Source: RGIG5612 sp050944475 (GTDB lineage: Bacteria; Bacillota; Clostridia; Lachnospirales; Lachnospiraceae). Taken from it: a stretch of DNA of 64,000 nt. Of the stretch, positions 60,299 through 64,000 are shown in pieces. The DNA is taken from NCBI GenBank assembly GCA_050944475.1, contig JBMNRD010000001.1, positions 124,001 to 188,000 on the forward strand, written 5' to 3'. The notes below the pieces were generated by a model. It worked only from the letters and a program-made list of their open reading frames with translations, was not told the origin of the DNA and ran no database searches. Position 1 is the stretch's first letter, and each line of letters opens with the position of its first letter. The position numbers and the translations under genes were made by a program.

Positions 60299-61886
60299 GG
60301 TCCGCGCCCTCCCTTCTGAAGAAATCCGGCACCGGCCTGGTGGTCAAATAATTCAAATAGTTTATCATTGAAAGCATATTTGCCAGCATTCCGAGCAAGC
60401 AGAGGATAGCTATTCCGTAATACCAATAATCATATGCGGGATTCATTATTCCTATTGACAGTCCCGCTCCGAGCACAATTATTCCAAGCAGCATCGGTAT
60501 GAAGGCTGTCTTTTTTTCTATTTTTGCAGCCATGACTGTCGTCCTTATAAACAGTATAATCTGTATCACCAAAGTAATAGCGTAGATTACCGGGTTAACC
60601 ATTTTCCCGCTGCTATCCAATACTTTCGTTAACGCAAAAAACGCAATTGCTGTAAATATAATAGCCGTAAAAAACGCTCCGAGCGCGGCTTTATTCTTAC
60701 CGGAGGGCTTCACTTTTTTCCTTTTTTGTGTCTGCTTTCTTTTCTCGACATTCACGTTTCCGATGTCAAAGATATGATTCTCTCTGTAGTAAATTTTCGA
60801 AATTTCGAAAGAAAATACGATAGAAGATATAATCAGGAAAACCGCAGCCACCCAGGAAATTGTCTTCGGCAATATAAACATCGGAATAAGCGATAAAATT
60901 GCAAACAATACAACCGTCGCAATTCCGGAAACCTTGAAAAACGCTTTTTTGTCCACCGGAACATCCATCGAAAGTTTTCCCGTCTGACCGTTCATTACGG
61001 AATATGCCACCCTTCCCTTGTTCTTCCAGGTCAGAAACCAAACCGGAAACAAGTCAACTCTGTGCCTGTATCCGTCAACGCGGGTTTGTGTTTTTCTCTC
61101 CGAATATTCCTTTGGAGCAATCACTTCAACACCCCCGGCTCTTTTGCCTATGCCGTTGTAAACAGTATCTATGGCCATCTCTTCAACCGTGTCGCCATAG
61201 GTCTCGGGGGGAGTTGTCAGTTTGTCCGAATAAAATCCGGCAAGATACGCTTCTTTGAAGATTTTCTCCTCTGTTAAATTGAAAGGAGCAATCTCTCTGG
61301 CAATGCTGTCATCGAACGCGGATGAGGCATCGAAGCTTATACCCTTTACGGTTCCGCCTATTTCGGCGTCTACTTCGTACTCCTCATGGTAATCCCATTT
61401 ACCGCTTGTATAGTCCCTTGTTCCCTTCAGCCTGAAAGCATTGTCCGGGATATCAACCTCATAACTCAAATAAGGGATGTATATCCCTCTGAAGCTGTCC
61501 AGGTGTTTGCCTTCTTTCAGTTCTTTCGGAACGTAGAGAAAAGAGTTCAGAGCGCCCTCATAAGTCTTGACCGCCTCTTCCTTGGAAATCATAAACGGAA
61601 TAATCCGTGTAGGTCTTATCGTCTCTTCCTGTTTCATTGTAAGAACGGACTCACTGCCGCAGTATGAACAATAAGCCACCGTCTGGTCGTCCGGAGCGGA
61701 AAGCTCTGCTCCGCAGTTCGGGCATGTGTATACCGTTACCGTGTATGTGTCTTTATTTACTTCCGCCTCGTTTGAAAGGCCGTATTCATGAATTTGTATT
61801 TCTCTATCGCAGTGGCCGCATTTCAAGGCTTGAGCGGGCACATTGAAAGCCATTTTGCCTCCGCATGAAGGGCATTCTATAGCCAT
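60288..61886 (-). CDS. Double zinc-ribbon membrane protein, partner of TPM protein
   Basis: 532 residues. Two zinc-ribbons at the N-terminus: CPSCGGKMAFN...CGHCDRE and CPNCGAELSAP...CSYCGSES. A soluble domain follows (~95-320), with FRGIYIPYLSYEVD and HRVDLFPVWFLTWKNKGRVAYSVMNGQTGKL (in parts), then two pairs of membrane helices (~330-375 and ~405-500). Related proteins in Firmicutes are annotated as zinc-ribbon or TFIIB-type ribbon proteins and occur with TPM and SPFH genes. The biochemical function is unknown. The promoter at 61911-61938 and an AAGGTG ribosome binding site precede it. Confidence 0.85.
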   Translation of the reverse strand: MAIECPSCGGKMAFNVPAQALKCGHCDREIQIHEYGLSNEAEVNKDTYTVTVYTCPNCGAELSAPDDQTVAYCSYCGSESVLTMKQEETIRPTRIIPFMISKEEAVKTYEGALNSFLYVPKELKEGKHLDSFRGIYIPYLSYEVDIPDNAFRLKGTRDYTSGKWDYHEEYEVDAEIGGTVKGISFDASSAFDDSIAREIAPFNLTEEKIFKEAYLAGFYSDKLTTPPETYGDTVEEMAIDTVYNGIGKRAGGVEVIAPKEYSERKTQTRVDGYRHRVDLFPVWFLTWKNKGRVAYSVMNGQTGKLSMDVPVDKKAFFKVSGIATVVLFAILSLIPMFILPKTISWVAAVFLIISSIVFSFEISKIYYRENHIFDIGNVNVEKRKQTQKRKKVKPSGKNKAALGAFFTAIIFTAIAFFALTKVLDSSGKMVNPVIYAITLVIQIILFIRTTVMAAKIEKKTAFIPMLLGIIVLGAGLSIGIMNPAYDYWYYGIAILCLLGMLANMLSMINYLNYLTTRPVPDFFRREGADHGR

Positions 61887-61910
61887 ACTTTCACCTTATT
61901 CCTTTCGCGC

Positions 61911-61938
61911 ATTATAAATACCGTTTTGAAGTAGTCAG
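61911..61938 (-). promoter_or_regulatory. Promoter of the zinc-ribbon / TPM operon
   Basis: Minus strand: -10 TATAAT (61911-61916), 16-bp spacer, -35 CTGACT (61933-61938). Confidence 0.6.
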
Positions 61939-62083
61939 TCGGGTGATTTATTACTGTTAAACTACTAAATCGGAATGTTTTTGTCAATATTCTCCTTGTG
62001 CGTTTGATAGAAATTAAGCCCCTTTTCACCCTTCCATTCGTCTGGAAATTTCACTTCCTATTTCAAACAAAAAATTCAATAAC

Positions 62084-62130
62084 AAAAAACGCAGCTATCA
62101 TCACAAGAAATTGTATCGATAACTGCGTTT
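62084..62130 (-). terminator. Terminator of the DUF2202 gene
   Basis: Arms AAACGCAG / CTGCGTTT plus inner TATC/GATA, followed on the minus strand by TTTTTTGTTATTG. It lies 36 bp after the gene. Confidence 0.82.
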
Positions 62131-62165
62131 CCGGGCCGACTGTGCCTGCTTTGATTAATAAACAA

Positions 62166-62834
62166 TCATTTGGATGCTCCGCGCTCAAATGCTTTCAAAT
62201 GCTTCTCCGAGGCGCTCAAAAGTCTTTCAAATGTGTTTCTGACATCCTCTGGCAACTCTTCTTTAAGAAACTGTTCATACATGGCGATATTCTCAATTTC
62301 GGCCTGAATGCCTGTGGCATAGGCTTCCTGAAGAGTGCCGTCATAGGGTGTTTGATCGCTCACATATTCAGGCAAAGAAAGCTTGTACTTCTCAAAGAGC
62401 GGCTCCAGCATAGAGATATGATTTTTTTCAGACTCCCGAATATTCACAAACGGTCTTATTTCTCCGAATTTGGCCATTATCTTTGTGTACGCGTCTCTTG
62501 CCAAATATTCGTCCTCAAGTGCATAGCGCAGCATGTCCGCAATTTCCAAATCTTCATCCTGCCTGGCTGCAGCGGCGCCCAGAAGGCCTTCGTTTTCCGG
62601 CGGCTCAGCGCTGTCAGCCGGCTTGCTCGTCTCAGTCTGCTGTTCAGTCTCTGCGCTGCCCGTCTCAGTCTGTTGTTCAGCCGCCGTGCCGCTTGCTTCA
62701 GCACGTGTTTCGGCTTCAGTGCTTGTGTCCGTCGGCTCATTTGCGAGCTGCAAACGGTCACAGGCTGCTGTCAAAAGGGCCAGACTTATAACAAGAACTA
62801 TGCTCAAGCCGGCTTTTCTTATATTGGTTTTCAT
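62166..62834 (-). CDS. DUF2202 ferritin-like lipoprotein
   Basis: 222 residues from the ATG at 62834 (AAGGAG 7 nt upstream). Lipobox LTAAC with lipid attachment at Cys25. A Thr/Glu/Gln-rich spacer (~30-85, with repeated QQTET) tethers a four-helix DUF2202 domain: DMLRYALEDEYLARDAYTKIMAKFG, NIRESEKNHISMLEPLFEKY, GIQAEIENIAMYEQFL and LLSASEKHLKAF (each short). Glu and His at ferritin-like positions (E-D-E-Y, E-x-x-H, E-x-E, E-K-H) suggest a di-iron centre on the outer face of the membrane. Proposed roles are oxygen or metal handling; none is proven. Its leader holds three 17-bp repeats. Confidence 0.9.
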   Translation of the reverse strand: MKTNIRKAGLSIVLVISLALLTAACDRLQLANEPTDTSTEAETRAEASGTAAEQQTETGSAETEQQTETSKPADSAEPPENEGLLGAAAARQDEDLEIADMLRYALEDEYLARDAYTKIMAKFGEIRPFVNIRESEKNHISMLEPLFEKYKLSLPEYVSDQTPYDGTLQEAYATGIQAEIENIAMYEQFLKEELPEDVRNTFERLLSASEKHLKAFERGASK

Positions 62835-62863
62835 AAAAATTCTCCTTTGCAAATTAATTGAAA

Positions 62864-62910
62864 GCTTTCGCTCTATACAGGCTTTCACTCTATGAGAGCT
62901 TTCGCCCTAT
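62864..62910 (-). repeat. Three direct repeats (period 17 bp) in the DUF2202 leader
   Basis: Plus-strand copies GCTTTCGCTCTAT (62864-62876), GCTTTCACTCTAT (62881-62893), GCTTTCGCCCTAT (62898-62910). In minus-strand RNA, copies 1 and 3 can form 4-5-bp stems capped by GAAA tetraloops (AGGGC-GAAA-GCUCU, AGAGC-GAAA-GCUUU). Confidence 0.8.
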
Positions 62911-63025
62911 ATACAATACGAATGATACCGGCTGATCCTTTCACACAAAGCAAAAAATTTTAATACTGCGAACGTATCTGCCAATATATATATATTTGCA
63001 ATTGTGTTAAAAGCTGTGTTTCAAG

Positions 63026-63054
63026 TTGACGAAAAACCGCGAATTGAATATAAT
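63026..63054 (+). promoter_or_regulatory. Carbonic anhydrase promoter
   Basis: -35 TTGACG (63026-63031), 17-bp spacer, -10 TATAAT (63049-63054). The ribosome binding site AAGGATGG follows. Confidence 0.82.
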
Positions 63055-63095
63055 GCGCTCAACAGTCAGGCGCTACATTAAAAGGATGGAAAAAT

Positions 63096-63740
63096 ATGGA
63101 TTTAATGACAAGGATTTCAAAGTTCAAAGAGTCGGAATATGAACCCAATAAGGATTTTTATATTAAGTTGGAAAAAGGACAAAACCCCCATACTCTTTTT
63201 ATCGGATGTTCGGATTCCCGAGTTGATGCGGAAACTTTGCTCCGGGCAAAGGCGGGAGAAATTTTCCAAATAAGAAATATTGCAAATATTGTGTCCCGGG
63301 CGGATGAGTCCGGTGCCCATATTGCGGTGGTTTCCGCTATCGAATATGCTGTTAAAGTCCTCAAAGTAAAAAACATAGTAGTTTGCGGGCACTCTGATTG
63401 CGGAGGTTGCGCCGCAATCAGAAAATTGGAAGAATACAGGGAAACTCTGCCCTATACAAGTAAGTGGATTTCTCAAAGCGTCTCCATATCCGATGATATC
63501 GATAGTAAATATCCGGATATGGAAGAAGAAGAAAAGCTTGTAATGCTTGAGAAGTTAAATGCCGTTCAACAATTAGAAAATCTGATGACCTATGAGTTTA
63601 TAAGAGAAAAAACAGAGTCGGGCGATTTGAACCTATACGCTTGCTATTACGATATAGGCACAGGGGATATTTCCTTGTATGCCGCCCATGACGATGATAT
63701 GACTCATATTAGCATTTTTTCAGATGTAATGAAAAAATAG
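63096..63740 (+). CDS. Beta-class carbonic anhydrase
   Basis: Zinc enzyme that interconverts CO2 and bicarbonate. 214 residues, usual length. Zinc ligands and catalytic pair: FIGCSDSRVDAETLL (Cys, Asp-Arg dyad) and VVCGHSDCGGCAAI (His-x-x-Cys). QIRNIANIVSR and GAHIAVVSAIEYAVKVL are also family-typical. The C-terminus LYACYYDIGTGDISLY forms the last beta strand. It is transcribed alone from a near-consensus promoter. Whether it is type I or II (bicarbonate-regulated) is not clear. Confidence 0.95.
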   Translation: MDLMTRISKFKESEYEPNKDFYIKLEKGQNPHTLFIGCSDSRVDAETLLRAKAGEIFQIRNIANIVSRADESGAHIAVVSAIEYAVKVLKVKNIVVCGHSDCGGCAAIRKLEEYRETLPYTSKWISQSVSISDDIDSKYPDMEEEEKLVMLEKLNAVQQLENLMTYEFIREKTESGDLNLYACYYDIGTGDISLYAAHDDDMTHISIFSDVMKK

Positions 63741-63799
63741 CCTCCGACAAAATTTGACATAAAAAATCTCGAATTTGAAACCGGCTTATTTGGACTTTC

Positions 63800-64000
63800 T
63801 TATTTATGCAGTCTGACAAAAACATTTTTTATAGAATCTTTCATGGACATGGTGCCTCCGCCTTGACTGACAATCTGCAGCAGTCGCTCCGGCAATGTCA
63901 CCACGACACCCGCAAGAATCGTGACATTATAATCTTTGAAGACCTCGGGACTCATCGGGCATGACGGTCCGACCAGACAAACTTCTTTCGCGTTCGTACA
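63800..64000 (-). CDS. DUF364 (putative heavy-metal chelation domain) protein, C-terminal part
   Basis: The final 66 residues of a gene that starts outside the window. Visible: AKEVCLVGPSCPMSPEVF, then VTILAGVVVTLPERLLQIV, SQGGGTMSMKDSIKNV and FVRLHK. The LVGPSxPMSP ... LAG ... GGG pattern fits the C-terminal Rossmann-like domain of DUF364/DUF4213 proteins, which are often linked to metal or corrinoid metabolism. No terminator is evident in the 59 bp between it and the carbonic anhydrase gene. Confidence 0.75.
   Translation of the reverse strand, partial: CTNAKEVCLVGPSCPMSPEVFKDYNVTILAGVVVTLPERLLQIVSQGGGTMSMKDSIKNVFVRLHK

Noticed and set aside
1..64000. CRISPR array, prophage, insertion sequence or rRNA operon
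   Set aside because: No regularly spaced long repeats, no transposase or phage gene and no rRNA sequence were recognised.

Overview
The window looks like a chromosomal segment of a low-to-moderate G+C Firmicute of the class Clostridia, probably anaerobic. Evidence: an HrcA/CIRCE-controlled hrcA-grpE-dnaK-dnaJ-prmA-rsmE operon, the ylxM-ffh-rpsP-khpA-rimM-trmD operon, RNase Y, strong AGGAGG-type ribosome binding sites, TTGACA-N17-TATAAT promoters, a two-gene SufCB system, a molybdopterin/ferredoxin pair and NhaC. I do not name a family or genus. No phage, insertion sequence or CRISPR array is visible. Most genes lie on the minus strand, so operons read right to left.

Layout. 1-6.9 kb: heat-shock operon ending in a cysteine desulfurase cut by the window edge. 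7-8.4 kb: MATE exporter (+). 8.4-12.1 kb: SRP / ribosome maturation operon. 12.2-13.9 kb: NhaC antiporter. 14.0-17.9 kb: an unusual operon in which a DUF3990 (ADP-ribosyltransferase-like) gene and an Xre-type regulator precede lepB, murE and a small membrane protein. 17.9-22.5 kb: lipid kinase, aminopeptidase P, minimal SufCB. 22.6-26.5 kb: DUF1295 membrane protein, asnS, diguanylate cyclase, tRNA-Ser. 27.4-33.7 kb: a five-gene operon comEA - response regulator - histidine kinase - GerMN lipoprotein - comEC. 33.9-38.6 kb: topA and comM(yifB)-dprA. 38.9-46.6 kb: folD, a phosphodiester glycosidase with a repeat-bearing membrane protein, proC, aminotransferase, rny. 46.7-56.8 kb: HD protein, Na/Pi symporter, metA, ligA, rluF, ceramidase-like protein, second MATE, ridA. 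57-61.9 kb: ferredoxin/molybdoenzyme pair and a TPM / zinc-ribbon membrane pair. 62-64 kb: DUF2202 ferritin-like lipoprotein, carbonic anhydrase, partial DUF364 gene.

How the genes work together. Four DNA-uptake genes (comEA, comEC, dprA, comM) sit in 11 kb. The uptake channel genes comEA and comEC enclose a complete two-component system plus a GerMN lipoprotein. That inner trio (regulator, kinase, GerMN lipoprotein) has the same content and order as actinobacterial mtrA-mtrB-lpqB, and I consider it the most interesting feature of the window. The second candidate is the DUF3990-Xre pair: a strong promoter, a dyad at the expected transcription start, overlapping genes with strong ribosome binding sites, and translational coupling to signal peptidase I and a MurE that lacks the DNPR motif. 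Further signals are tandem CIRCE elements, three probable leaderless mRNAs, a G9 tract next to paired dyads upstream of comM-dprA, and three 17-bp repeats in the leader of the DUF2202 gene.

Limits: all calls come from reading the sequence and remembered family knowledge. No alignment, structure prediction or database search was run, and starts were chosen from ribosome binding sites and family N-termini.
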